Shown here: one piece after another, positions 18,478 to 27,359 of the stretch
Layout of the letters: every line of letters begins with the position of its first letter
Numbering within the stretch: the stretch's first letter is position 1
Origin: Paenibacillus chitinolyticus NBRC 15660
Lineage (GTDB): Bacteria; Bacillota; Bacilli; Paenibacillales; NBRC-103111
NCBI RefSeq assembly: GCF_000739915.1
Contig: NZ_BBJT01000005.1
Location: forward strand, 62,001-126,000
DNA: 64,000 bases
Direction: 5' to 3'
Notes under the pieces: generated by a model
Told to the model about the DNA's origin: nothing
What the model saw: only the letters and a program-made list of their open reading frames with translations
Database searches by the model: none
Translations under genes and position numbers: made by a program

Positions 18478-19455
18478 ATGTTAGGTAAAAAATCAATGAT
18501 CGCAGTCACATGTACGGGCCTCATGTTCTCTTCCCTGATGATAGCCAACTCCGCATCCGCAACCGAGACGTGTGGAGGGTATTTGTCCAATATGACGGAC
18601 CCTCTCGCAATCAGAATGGAAAACGGAGAGAAAGTAATCTGGGACAATGTAGACCCCGTCCTGATTCAAAAACGGGACAAGTACGTCAGCCTGCTGAAGC
18701 AGAAAAACTGGACGATCACCTTCAACTCGGCTTACCGTCCGTACCAGTATCAGCGGCATTTGTATGAAATCGTACAGAATGCTTCCAAATCGTCCTGCGT
18801 GGCGGCGGAAAAAGCGGCGCACGGACTCGGCACGGAAGTCGCGAAGCCCAGCAATACCGCTCCGCACACTCGCGGCATCGCATTCGACGCCATCGTAAAG
18901 GACTCGGCGGGCAACGCCCTGAACGGCAGAACGTTCGTCAACAGCCAGCTGAAAGACGTGGCGGCGCAGGCCGGCCTCAGCTTCCCGCTTCCGACGACCG
19001 ACGGCGTTCACCATATTGTTGCCGGCGGCTCCACGACACCGGACGACGGCGTGCTGAGGCTCGGAGACCAAGGTCCGGAAGTAACGGAACTGCAGCAGCA
19101 GCTTAACAAAGTCGGCTACACGGTCTCCACGGACGGCATCTTCGGCAGCGGCACGGATACCGCGGTGAAACAGTTCCAGTCCGCGCACGCCCTGGTTTCC
19201 GACGGAATCGTAGGCGTAGCAACCAACGCCAAGCTGGACACGCTTTCCACCACCACGACCGTCCTCCGCTCGGGCAGCTCCGGCGACGAAGTGAAAGTTC
19301 TTCAGCGTCTGTTGACCAAAAAAGGATACACGGTCACGGCCGACGGAATTTTCGGCAGCGGAACGGATACGGCCGTGAAGAAATTCCAGACGGCTAACTC
19401 GCTTACTTCGGACGGAATCGTCGGTTCCGCTACCTGGTCTAAATTAAGACAGTAA
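18478..19455 (+). CDS. Secreted M15-type peptidase with two peptidoglycan-binding domains
   Basis: A 325-residue exported cell-wall enzyme. A signal peptide (to about residue 29, NSASA) precedes an M15 VanY/DD-carboxypeptidase-like domain (about 30-185): SAYRPYQYQRHLYE, HTRGIAFDAIV and GVHHIV hold the expected His/Asp zinc-ligand pattern. Two PG_binding_1 repeats follow (about 193-250 and 263-322), nearly identical in the DGIFGSGTDTAVK-FQ stretch, which suggests a recent internal duplication. Likely a peptidoglycan DD- or LD-peptidase, or an autolysin. ACAGGAGGT precedes the ATG. The upstream 100 bases are strikingly AT-rich compared with the rest of the window. Confidence 0.88.
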   Translation: MLGKKSMIAVTCTGLMFSSLMIANSASATETCGGYLSNMTDPLAIRMENGEKVIWDNVDPVLIQKRDKYVSLLKQKNWTITFNSAYRPYQYQRHLYEIVQNASKSSCVAAEKAAHGLGTEVAKPSNTAPHTRGIAFDAIVKDSAGNALNGRTFVNSQLKDVAAQAGLSFPLPTTDGVHHIVAGGSTTPDDGVLRLGDQGPEVTELQQQLNKVGYTVSTDGIFGSGTDTAVKQFQSAHALVSDGIVGVATNAKLDTLSTTTTVLRSGSSGDEVKVLQRLLTKKGYTVTADGIFGSGTDTAVKKFQTANSLTSDGIVGSATWSKLRQ

Positions 19456-19486
19456 TTTTCGGACTCATATGATTCCTATTTATTTA

Positions 19487-19527
19487 TAAAAAAAGCCCGC
19501 TCCCTATAAAGGTGAGCGGGCTTTTCC
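19487..19527 (+). terminator. Bidirectional intrinsic terminator
   Basis: A 12-bp perfect inverted repeat (AAAAGCCCGCTC/GAGCGGGCTTTT, 19491-19525) with A and T runs at both ends lies between the convergent M15 peptidase and penicillin-binding protein genes, so it can serve both strands. Confidence 0.92.
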
Positions 19528-19647
19528 AAGTTTGCCGTTCTTCTTAAGCTCCCCGGTGTTCGTTCTCGTTTTCCGGCAAGCTTTTCGTGCGGGTCCGAAC
19601 CGGGACGCACGCGTCCCTTCCCCGTCTCCGCCCAAGCACCCGCCGGT

Positions 19648-22107
19648 TCAGTTGCCGACCGCTGCACCTTCACCGGCCGGCGATGACGAAGGAACGGGGC
19701 TCTGCCGGGAGGCGCTCACCCCGGCCCCCACAGCGCCTCCCTCCTCCTGCTTCGCCGCCGGAGGCTTCGAAGTCGGTTGCGTGGAGGCCGTAGGCGCAGT
19801 CTCGCCCTTCGGCGGCTTTACTCCCGGCGATGGCGGCGGGGTCGCCTCCCCGGAAGGCTTCTCTGTGCCTTCCGGCGGCTCTTTGCCCGCGACGGGAGGC
19901 TTCACGCTTCCCGTCCCGTCCTTAGGCGGCGGGCTTCCGGTGCCCGCCGCCGGGGTCTCTTTCCCTCCGGGAGCGGTGTCCGTCCCATCCGCCGGCGTTT
20001 GCGACGGCGGCGATGGCGGCGGAGTCGCGGGTGTTTCCCCGGCCGTAGAATCCTCCGTCCGCGTGCGGCTTCCGCTTCGGCGCTCTCCGGAATCGACGGC
20101 GGCGTAGGCTTTGCCGTTCTCCCCGTTGATCCGCTGGATTTTTCCTCCGGCAAGGCGGTAGCCTCGGGGAGCTTTGAATGCGGTGACCGGCTGTCCCTTG
20201 AGCGCCTGACTCATGATTTTCTGGAAAATGGCGGCCGGAAGCTTATCGCCGCCTGTCGTCAGGTAATGCTCGCGGTTCGTCACCGGGTAACCGACCCACA
20301 CGGCCGTCACCAGTTCCGGCGTATAGCCGACAAACCACGCATCCTTGGAGCCATCGATAACGCCCCCGGATGAAGTGCGGAACTCGGCCACATCGGGAAG
20401 CTGCGTCGTTCCCGTTTTGCCCGCCACATCGCGGTTAAGCCTTGCGTTGCGGCCCGATCCCTCCGTGATAACCTTCTGGAGCATCTCCGACATCGTGTAG
20501 GCCGTATCGCCATCGATCACCCGCTCCGTTTTCGTTTGCTGCTCCAGGATGACGTTGCCGTTTCGGTCTTTCACCTGCGTGACCGCGTAAGCGTGAGCCA
20601 GGCTGCCGCCATTCGCATACATCGTGTAAGCTTGCGCCATGACTAGCGGGGAAGTGCCGTATTTCATGCCGCCAAGGGCAAGGCCGTAAACCCGGTCGTC
20701 ATCTTCCAGCGGAAGACCCGCTTTGCGTCCGAAGGCCAGCGCCTTCTCGACGCCCACTTCCTTCATCATCGCCACGGCGGGCACATTATAGGACTGGGCC
20801 AGCGCTTCCTCCATCGTCACCCAGCCGTGGAACCGATGGCCGTAATTGTTCGGCTTGTAGCCTCCGGCGAATTCCGTTTCCACATCGTTGATCAGATCGC
20901 CGGGCTTGAAGCCGGCCAGCAGCGCCGGCGTGTACACGACCACGGGCTTGATCGTCGAGCCCGGCTGGCGCTGTAGCTGCGACGCGTAATTAAACGCACG
21001 GAACTCCTTCGTTTCGCTGCGGGAGCCGACCAGGCCTTTCACCGCGCCGGTCTTCGCATCCAGGACGACGACGGAACTCTGCAGCCCGCCTTTGTCCCCG
21101 GGGAAGTTTTTCTTGTCCCGGTAGACGGTTTCCGCCGCATCCTGGACTTTCGGGTCCAGGTTCGTGTAAATTTCCAGCCCCGCCGATAAAATTTCCTGCT
21201 CGGACATTTTCGTTTTATCCAGCGTCTCCTGAATGACATAATCCACGTAAGTGGGGTACTTGTTGCTTGCCGAAAGAGACGTATTCTCCGTTAGCTTAAT
21301 GGGTTCGTTCTGGGCAAGGTCGCGTTCCGCGGCCGTAATTTTCCCTTGCGACGCCATCATGCCGAGCACGAGGTCCCGGCGCTCTTTCGCTTTATCGGGA
21401 TTGTTAAGCGGAGAATACGCATTCGGCGACTTGGGCAGCCCCGCAAGCAGCGCCGCCTCCGCCAGCGTAAGCTCCTGTGTCCTTTTGCCGAAATAGATCT
21501 GCGAAGCCCGCTCGATCCCCCAGGCGCCGCGCCCGTAGTAAATATAATTGAGATACAGCTCCAGAATCTGCTCTTTGCCGTAATTGTTTTCGATTTTAAG
21601 CGCGGCCACCGCTTCATTGATTTTGCGCTCAAGCGTCTGCTCCGAGCTGAAAAGCTTCACTTTGGCAAGCTGCTGGGTAATCGTACTCCCTCCCTGCACA
21701 ACCTCCCCGTTTTTCACATTTGTAAACAACGCGCGGCTCAGCCCCTTGTAATCAATCCCGTCATGTTCGTAAAACCGGGAATCCTCCACCGCAACAATCG
21801 CATTCGTAAGCACTTTCGGAAACGCCGAATACGGAACATATTCCATTCTGGAATTGGTCAGCTCCGTGATCAGCTCCTTGTTCACATCGTAAATCCGCAG
21901 CGGCATCGGCGGCTCCTGCGCCAGCTTCGAAAGATCCGTCTGCCGGTACATCTCGATTCCCGTCTTCGCTGCCCACGCTCCTGCACCAAGTACAACGACT
22001 AATGCTCCCAGAACGACAAAACCGGCGATTTTACGCGCTGTTCTCTTCTTCTTCGATGTCGTTCGATCTTTTTTTCCGGGCTTATCCGTCTGCTCGGTGT
22101 CGGCCAT
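19648..22107 (-). CDS. Class A penicillin-binding protein (transglycosylase/transpeptidase)
   Basis: An 819-residue bifunctional peptidoglycan synthase of the PBP1A type. After a basic cytoplasmic tail and one membrane segment (about residues 30-55) comes the GT51 glycosyltransferase domain (EDSRFYEHDGIDYKGLSRA, GGSTITQQLAK), then the transpeptidase domain with the SxxK motif GSTIK, SYN and KTGTT in order. The last 130 residues or so are a Pro/Thr/Gly/Lys-rich low-complexity tail, common in Paenibacillus and Bacillus PBP1. GGAGGGGGA before the ATG at 22107 sets the start. It stands alone and shares a terminator with the convergent M15 peptidase. Confidence 0.95.
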   Translation of the reverse strand: MADTEQTDKPGKKDRTTSKKKRTARKIAGFVVLGALVVVLGAGAWAAKTGIEMYRQTDLSKLAQEPPMPLRIYDVNKELITELTNSRMEYVPYSAFPKVLTNAIVAVEDSRFYEHDGIDYKGLSRALFTNVKNGEVVQGGSTITQQLAKVKLFSSEQTLERKINEAVAALKIENNYGKEQILELYLNYIYYGRGAWGIERASQIYFGKRTQELTLAEAALLAGLPKSPNAYSPLNNPDKAKERRDLVLGMMASQGKITAAERDLAQNEPIKLTENTSLSASNKYPTYVDYVIQETLDKTKMSEQEILSAGLEIYTNLDPKVQDAAETVYRDKKNFPGDKGGLQSSVVVLDAKTGAVKGLVGSRSETKEFRAFNYASQLQRQPGSTIKPVVVYTPALLAGFKPGDLINDVETEFAGGYKPNNYGHRFHGWVTMEEALAQSYNVPAVAMMKEVGVEKALAFGRKAGLPLEDDDRVYGLALGGMKYGTSPLVMAQAYTMYANGGSLAHAYAVTQVKDRNGNVILEQQTKTERVIDGDTAYTMSEMLQKVITEGSGRNARLNRDVAGKTGTTQLPDVAEFRTSSGGVIDGSKDAWFVGYTPELVTAVWVGYPVTNREHYLTTGGDKLPAAIFQKIMSQALKGQPVTAFKAPRGYRLAGGKIQRINGENGKAYAAVDSGERRSGSRTRTEDSTAGETPATPPPSPPSQTPADGTDTAPGGKETPAAGTGSPPPKDGTGSVKPPVAGKEPPEGTEKPSGEATPPPSPGVKPPKGETAPTASTQPTSKPPAAKQEEGGAVGAGVSASRQSPVPSSSPAGEGAAVGN

Positions 22108-22345
22108 GCGTCCCCCTCCATCCAGCTGTGTATGTAACATGTCTGCTACCTATTACCACCGGGAAAACAGGTTTTAAACACACGGCGCGTTTTTGCCCAT
22201 GAAAAAACGGACCTCCGCCTCTATAGGCAGCCGATCCGCAGCTTCTTTTTTCTCTATTTTCCTATCCGATAAAAAAGTGTGCGGCCGCTCTCCGGAAACT
22301 TGCGCAGCCAACCCGTTTTGGCGCGCCTTGCGCTCCGCCTGCCGC

Positions 22346-23419
22346 TTATTTTCCTGCCGCAGCCTGTTTCAGCGCCTGCTCGATGAAAGAATTATCCACC
22401 ACCTTGGTCACGTCGATTTTCTGCTTGATCGCGTCCTGCAAGAGCATAAAATCCGCTGTCGACTGCTGAGCCTCCACAAATTCCGGCGTAATGACCGCGT
22501 TCAGCGCTTCGAGATTGCTCAGCACTTTCCGCACGATCTCGGGGTCCAGCTTTTTGGCCTTGGCCAAGATGCCGACCGCCTCCTCCCGATGTTCCGTCAG
22601 CCACAGCCTGGCTTCCTCGTACGTTTTCAGGAAAAGCACCGTCAACTCCGGGTGTTCCCGGGTAAACTCGCTTCGCGCAACGATAAAGCCCGGCCCGAGC
22701 AGATCGAGCTGCTTTCCGTCCGCCAGTACCGATGCGCCTCCCGTCACGACTTCGCTCGTTATAAACGGCTCCCAGACCGCCCAGGCATCCACCGCCCCCG
22801 TCTGGAATGCGGGCCTCGCCTCATCCGGCTGTAACTGGACGATTTTGATGTCGTCGGGCTTTAAACCGGCTTGGACGATTGCCCTGTACAGAAAAATCCA
22901 GCCGCTGCTGCCTTTGGCCACGGCGATTTTTTTGCCTTTGAGATCCCGCACCGTTTGGAGCGGACTGCCTTTCGGAACGAGAATCGCGTTCCCTTTCTTC
23001 CCGTCGCCGCTTACGGCGATTTCTTTAAACTCCACCTTGCCTGCCTGGGCGGCAATGACAGGCCCGTTTCCGACGATCCCGAAGTCGAGCCGTCCGGCCG
23101 TAATGGACTCGAAATGGGGAGGACCGCTCTGAAACTCCTGCCACTTGACCTCCGCCCCCGCTTTCGCGAATGCTTCCTCGAACCATTTCTTCTCCCGGGC
23201 GATCAGCAGCGGTCCCAGGCTCTGCTGGATTCCGATGCTCACCGTCACTTTGTCTTTCCCGCTTTGTCCGGCGGGGGCCGCCCCTTCCGTTATAGCTTGC
23301 TCCCCTCTGCCGATGCAGCCCGAAAGCAGCAGAGTCATCAGGAGCGCAAAAGGTATCGCCCGCCAGTAACCACGTCTTCTCTCATCCGCCGCCGGAACCG
23401 TTTCATGTGCAGCTTTCAT
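22346..23419 (-). CDS. Aliphatic sulfonate ABC transporter substrate-binding lipoprotein (SsuA-like)
   Basis: A 357-residue lipoprotein with signal and lipobox LLSGC, then a periplasmic-binding-protein fold of the SsuA/TauA/NMT1 type (VSIGIQQSLGPLLIAREKKW, FGIVGNGPVIAAQAG). Such proteins bind alkanesulfonates or related organosulfur or nitrogen compounds. GGGGAGAAAG before the ATG at 23419 sets the start, after an N-terminal extension with no binding site is discarded. It follows the SsuD gene by about 55 bases. No permease or ATPase partner is visible on either side, so transport may depend on a distant ABC pair. Substrate assignment rests on the ssuD neighbour. Confidence 0.85.
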   Translation of the reverse strand: MKAAHETVPAADERRRGYWRAIPFALLMTLLLSGCIGRGEQAITEGAAPAGQSGKDKVTVSIGIQQSLGPLLIAREKKWFEEAFAKAGAEVKWQEFQSGPPHFESITAGRLDFGIVGNGPVIAAQAGKVEFKEIAVSGDGKKGNAILVPKGSPLQTVRDLKGKKIAVAKGSSGWIFLYRAIVQAGLKPDDIKIVQLQPDEARPAFQTGAVDAWAVWEPFITSEVVTGGASVLADGKQLDLLGPGFIVARSEFTREHPELTVLFLKTYEEARLWLTEHREEAVGILAKAKKLDPEIVRKVLSNLEALNAVITPEFVEAQQSTADFMLLQDAIKQKIDVTKVVDNSFIEQALKQAAAGK

Positions 23420-23474
23420 TCTTTCTCCCCTTTCGTTCCGGTTCGAGTCTCTTGTGCGGCCACCCCGAGTCAGC

Positions 23475-24692
23475 CTACGCCTCAATCTTCTCCCCATGCC
23501 CTGAAAAAGCAAGGTCCACTGCGGCTCCGCGCTCCGCCAGCTTTCTTTTGAAAACCGGCAGCAGCAAATCTCCCGTAATCCGGGCTTCTTCCAGATTCGG
23601 ATATCCCGAAAGAATAAACGAAGAAATGCCGATAGCCGTAAATTCCAGCAGCCGGTCCGCCACCTGCTCGGCGCTGCCGACGAACGTCATGGCGCCGCCC
23701 CCGCGCACGATGGAAATGCCCGCCCACAAATTCGGGCCGATCACATATCCGTTTGCCCGGGAGCTTTCTCGCAGCGAGTTCTGTCTCTGCTGATTGGTCG
23801 CATCCGTTTCCTTAAAACGGTGGCTGGACCATTCGATCGCGCTGTCGTCCACTTTGGAAATAATCTCCCACGCGTCTTTCCAGGCTTCCTCCTCCGTTTC
23901 ACGGACGACCACCTGCGCACGCAGCCCGTAGCGGAGCTCGCGCTCTTTCCCGGTGGACGCCTTCACTTCGGCCCGGATCTCCTCCACTTCCCGGATCTGC
24001 TCCCGTATCCAGGCAAGCGGCTCCGCCCACATCAGGTAGACGTCCGAGGTTTCGACGGCCGTCCGCTTCCCGGCTTCGGAGCTGCCCCCGAAATAAAGAG
24101 GGGGATAAGGCTTTTGCACGGGCAGAGGCAGTGCCGCTCCTCCTTCGAGCCGGTAATACTTCCCGCTGAATTCGACCTTCTCCGAATCGCCGTACTTGTA
24201 CCCGCCGCCGGCGAGAAATTTCTCCCCGCCATCGTTCGAACGCGTCCACACGCTGCGGACGATATGCAGAAATTCCCGGGTGCGCACATACCGCTCGTCA
24301 TGATCGCCGGCGAGCGGATCTCCCGCAGCCGACAAGTCGGACGGAGATCCGCCCGTTACGACGTTGATCAGAGCCCGGCCGCCGGACAGGACGTCGAGCG
24401 TGGCGGCCATTCTGGCGGCAAGCACGGGCGCGATCAGCCCCGGCCTCATTGCCACCAGAGGCTTGAGCGTCTTCGTATGCGAAGCGACGATGGAGCCGAC
24501 AATCCAGGCATCCAGGCACGATCCGCCTGTGGGAATAAGGGCGAACGTAAAGCCCGCTTCCTCCGCCGTTTGCGCCACTTGAATCATATAGTCGGCGGAT
24601 GATTCCCTTTCCGGCTCGACTCCGATATATTTGCCGTCACCCGTGGTCGGAATAAACCAGCCGAATTCCACTTCCGAAACTGCGTTTCCCAT
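23475..24692 (-). CDS. ssuD: FMNH2-dependent alkanesulfonate monooxygenase (SsuD-like, LLM flavin family)
   Basis: A 405-residue bacterial-luciferase-fold enzyme. The family opening (FGWFIPTTGDGKYIG), GGRALINVVTGGSP with the conserved Thr/Gly loop, and the late stretch GAMTFVGSAEQVADRLLEF match SsuD and related sulfonate monooxygenases, which use FMNH2 and O2 to release sulfite from alkanesulfonates under sulfur limitation. AAGGAG...GTGGGAG precedes the ATG at 24692. Pairing with an SsuA-type binding protein supports organosulfur use, but an FMN reductase and transporter genes are absent here. A related dimethylsulfone or nitrilotriacetate-type monooxygenase remains possible. Confidence 0.85.
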   Translation of the reverse strand: MGNAVSEVEFGWFIPTTGDGKYIGVEPERESSADYMIQVAQTAEEAGFTFALIPTGGSCLDAWIVGSIVASHTKTLKPLVAMRPGLIAPVLAARMAATLDVLSGGRALINVVTGGSPSDLSAAGDPLAGDHDERYVRTREFLHIVRSVWTRSNDGGEKFLAGGGYKYGDSEKVEFSGKYYRLEGGAALPLPVQKPYPPLYFGGSSEAGKRTAVETSDVYLMWAEPLAWIREQIREVEEIRAEVKASTGKERELRYGLRAQVVVRETEEEAWKDAWEIISKVDDSAIEWSSHRFKETDATNQQRQNSLRESSRANGYVIGPNLWAGISIVRGGGAMTFVGSAEQVADRLLEFTAIGISSFILSGYPNLEEARITGDLLLPVFKRKLAERGAAVDLAFSGHGEKIEA

Positions 24693-24995
24693 GCTCCCAC
24701 GCTCCTTCATGTTCGTATTTCACACACCGAATATTAAACTTTTCACATGTTTTTAGTCGGATTAAAAAGTATGCATAGCCACTAGACAACCTTCCTCATT
24801 CACACCCCCCATCCTTAAAAAACGCCGCCTCTTCTTCCCGCGGCCCGTACGCTTCACTCCTTTTGGCTACGCAAAAAAGCCGGAAACAATAAGCTCTCGC
24901 TTATGTCTCCGGCTGTCCGGTAGATGGAAATCAATGGAATTGTACCCCATCTTAACACCGTGCCCAGGGTCTGTCAACCCGCTATAAAACGTTTA
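24693..24995. other. Intergenic region with terminator and possible ssuD promoter
   Basis: No gene is visible. The left half is AT-rich upstream of ssuD (a TTTAATATT stretch at about 24730-24740 might be a -10 region). The right part holds the mtaB terminator annotated separately. Confidence 0.5.
24872..24913 (-). terminator. Intrinsic terminator after mtaB
   Basis: On the minus strand a long stem (AGCCGGAGACATAAG pairing imperfectly with CTTATTGTTTCCGGCT, 24878-24913) is followed by six T residues. It lies about 85 bases after the mtaB stop. Confidence 0.85.
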
Positions 24996-26357
24996 TCAGA
25001 CAATCGCTTTGATCCGGTTTGCGGCCGCGGACTGCTCCTCCGCCACGCGGATCAGCTTGCCTTTGGATTCGTTCACGCCGGCTTCCTGCACTTCGACCGT
25101 ACATACCCGGCCGATCATCTCTTCCGGCGCCTCGAATACCATCTGTATATAGTTGTCGCTGTAGCCCATCAGCAGGCCGCTGTCTTCGGCGGCACCTTTG
25201 TAGGCGCGCTCCGGAATGACTTCCAGCTGTTTGCCCACATATTGCTTGGCGTACTCCAACTGCATTCTCTCCGACAAATCGATCAGCTCGTGAACGCGTG
25301 CGTTCTTGATCTCTTCGTCGATTTGGTCCAGCATCCGCGCGGCGGGCGTTCCCGTCCGTTTGGAATACGGGAATACGTGCATTTCGGCGAACTTCATCTG
25401 TTCCATAAAGGCATAGCCTTCGCGGAACATTTCGTCCGTTTCGCCCGGGAAGCCGACGATGATGTCCGTCGTGATGGCCGCGCCCGGCAGCGCTTTATGG
25501 ATCAGCTCGATTTTACGGCCGTATTCGGCGGTCGTATATTTGCGGCGCATCCGTGCCAGAACCTGGTCGTTGCCGGCCTGGAGCGGAATGTGCAGATGAC
25601 GGCACATTTTATCGGAGGCGCCGAGCACTTCCAGTACTTCGTCCGTAATCTGGCTCGCTTCGATCGAGGAGATCCGGATCCGGTTCAAACCGTCTACCTT
25701 GTCCAGATCCCACAATAGGCGGGCCAAGCTGTAATCTTCCATATCTTCACCGTAGCCGCCGGTGTGAATGCCCGTCAGCACGATTTCTTTGTAGCCCGCG
25801 TCAACGAGCATGTGCGCCTGCTTGACTACGCTCTCCGGCTCCCGGCTGCGCATAAGGCCGCGCGACCACGGAATGATGCAGAAGGTGCAGAAATTGTTGC
25901 AGCCTTCCTGGATTTTCAGAAACGCGCGGGTGCGGTCGGCAAAATCCGGTACGTCCAGTTCCTCGAACTGGCGCGTTTTCATGATATTGCGCACGGCGTT
26001 GATCGGCTGGCGCTCCTGTTGGAACTGCTTCACCAGGGAAATGATTTTGTCGCGGTCCTGCGTCCCGATGACGAGATCGACGCCCGGAATCGCCATGATT
26101 TCGGCCGGCGAAGTCTGCGCGTAGCAGCCCGTCACGGCCACGATGGCCTCCGGATTGCGACGCACGGCGCGGCGGATCATTTGGCGGCTTTTCTTGTCGC
26201 CGGTATTCGTAACGGTACACGTATTAATCACGTAAACGTCCGCCGTCTGTTCAAAATCGACCTGTTCATACCCTTCGCCTTTGAACTTCTGCCAGATCGC
26301 TTCGGTATCGTAAAAATTAACTTTACACCCCAAGGTGTGAAATGCCACAGTTGACAT
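24996..26357 (-). CDS. mtaB: tRNA N6-threonylcarbamoyladenosine37 C2-methylthiotransferase
   Basis: MtaB (YqeV) converts t6A37 to ms2t6A37 in tRNAs reading ANN codons. The 453-residue protein has the N-terminal UPF0004 domain with three iron-sulfur cysteines (LGCKVN, NTCTVTN, VTGCYAQ), the radical-SAM CNNFCTFC motif, the (S)GIHTGGYG region and a C-terminal TRAM domain. GGGAGGATAACTTC precedes the ATG at 26357. It lies four bases after rsmE, so they are in the same operon; prmA-rsmE-mtaB follow the dnaK locus in Bacillus as well. Confidence 0.96.
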   Translation of the reverse strand: MSTVAFHTLGCKVNFYDTEAIWQKFKGEGYEQVDFEQTADVYVINTCTVTNTGDKKSRQMIRRAVRRNPEAIVAVTGCYAQTSPAEIMAIPGVDLVIGTQDRDKIISLVKQFQQERQPINAVRNIMKTRQFEELDVPDFADRTRAFLKIQEGCNNFCTFCIIPWSRGLMRSREPESVVKQAHMLVDAGYKEIVLTGIHTGGYGEDMEDYSLARLLWDLDKVDGLNRIRISSIEASQITDEVLEVLGASDKMCRHLHIPLQAGNDQVLARMRRKYTTAEYGRKIELIHKALPGAAITTDIIVGFPGETDEMFREGYAFMEQMKFAEMHVFPYSKRTGTPAARMLDQIDEEIKNARVHELIDLSERMQLEYAKQYVGKQLEVIPERAYKGAAEDSGLLMGYSDNYIQMVFEAPEEMIGRVCTVEVQEAGVNESKGKLIRVAEEQSAAANRIKAIV

Positions 26358-26361
26358 GAAG

Positions 26362-27180
26362 TTATCCTCCCATCTCTCCGGATTCGTATAGGATGCACGC
26401 AAGCCCGACCATAGCGGCCGTCTCCGTGCGTAAAATTCTCCGTCCGAGCGACACGGACACGCAGCCCGCAGCCTCGGCCTCGCGGATCTCCTGCTCGGTG
26501 AATCCGCCTTCGGGGCCTACAAGAAGCAGCAGCTTCGACGGCTTTCCGTCCGCTGCGCTGTCCGCACCCGCTGTCCGCGAAGCTCCGATTTCGTCCGTCC
26601 GGCTGTCCCGTGATCCGAAATAACGGCGGATCGCCGTTCCGATGCCGAATCCGTCTTCTTTCTCGTAGCAGATCCAGGCTCCGTCGGCGGCTTCGGAAAC
26701 CAGCTTCAAAAGAGCTTTCCACGAAAGCACGGGCTCGATGACCGGAATCCGGTTCCGGTGCGCCTGTTCCGCCGCTTCCTTGGCTATTTTATTCCAGCGC
26801 TCGGCGCGCTTGGCTTCTTTCTTCGCATCGTACTGGACGACGGTCCGTTCGGACACGAACGGCAGAAAACGCGCGGCTCCGATTTCGGTCCCCTTCTGGA
26901 TGACCGTCTCCATTTTGTCGCCCTTCGGCAGACTTTGCGCGATCCATACCTCGACGGCAGGCTCCGCGCTCATTTCCAGCGTCTCGACGATTTTCGCTTC
27001 GACGCGGTTTTTGTCGACCGCCGTAATTTCAACGATCGCTTCACGGCTGACGCCGTCGCTGCAAATGCAGCGGTCGCCCTCTTCGGCACGCATGACGCGC
27101 ACGAGATGATGGGCATCGTCGCCTGTAATCGCGACGGAATCCGCGCCGAAATCTCCGGCTGGAATGAAATATCTTTGCAT
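26362..27180 (-). CDS. rsmE: 16S rRNA (uracil1498-N3)-methyltransferase
   Basis: RsmE methylates U1498 in the decoding region of 16S rRNA. The 272-residue protein begins MQRYFIPAGDF and has the PUA-like N-terminal part, then a SPOUT knot with KGTEIGAARFLPFVSERTV and the SAM-binding LLVGPEGGFTEQEI followed by VSLGRRILRTETA. Length is slightly above the usual 245-250 because of an Ala/Asp/Arg-rich insert before the knot (about residues 195-225). The chosen ATG at 27180 matches the family start; upstream frame sequence is AT-rich and non-conserved. It is followed after four bases by mtaB. Confidence 0.95.
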   Translation of the reverse strand: MQRYFIPAGDFGADSVAITGDDAHHLVRVMRAEEGDRCICSDGVSREAIVEITAVDKNRVEAKIVETLEMSAEPAVEVWIAQSLPKGDKMETVIQKGTEIGAARFLPFVSERTVVQYDAKKEAKRAERWNKIAKEAAEQAHRNRIPVIEPVLSWKALLKLVSEAADGAWICYEKEDGFGIGTAIRRYFGSRDSRTDEIGASRTAGADSAADGKPSKLLLLVGPEGGFTEQEIREAEAAGCVSVSLGRRILRTETAAMVGLACILYESGEMGG

Positions 27181-27284
27181 TGCGGCCACTCTTTTCTTTG
27201 TCGAAAATGCTAAAAATCGCGTACATTTCATCTTACAATGTTCTGGTCTCAAAAGCTACCGCTGGCACAAATTTTCACAAAACC

Positions 27285-27302
27285 GGCCGGGGCTGCCCGG
27301 CC
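27285..27302 (-). terminator. Possible weak terminator after the site-2 protease gene
   Basis: A 7-bp GC stem (GGCCGGG/CCCGGCC) is followed on the minus strand by GGTTTTGTG, a poor T run, so readthrough into rsmE is likely. Confidence 0.4.
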
Positions 27303-27359
27303 TTCTGCGCCATTTATGAGATAGGCCTGTCCCCTCCGTGAGAACAGCGCGGCGCCCTT

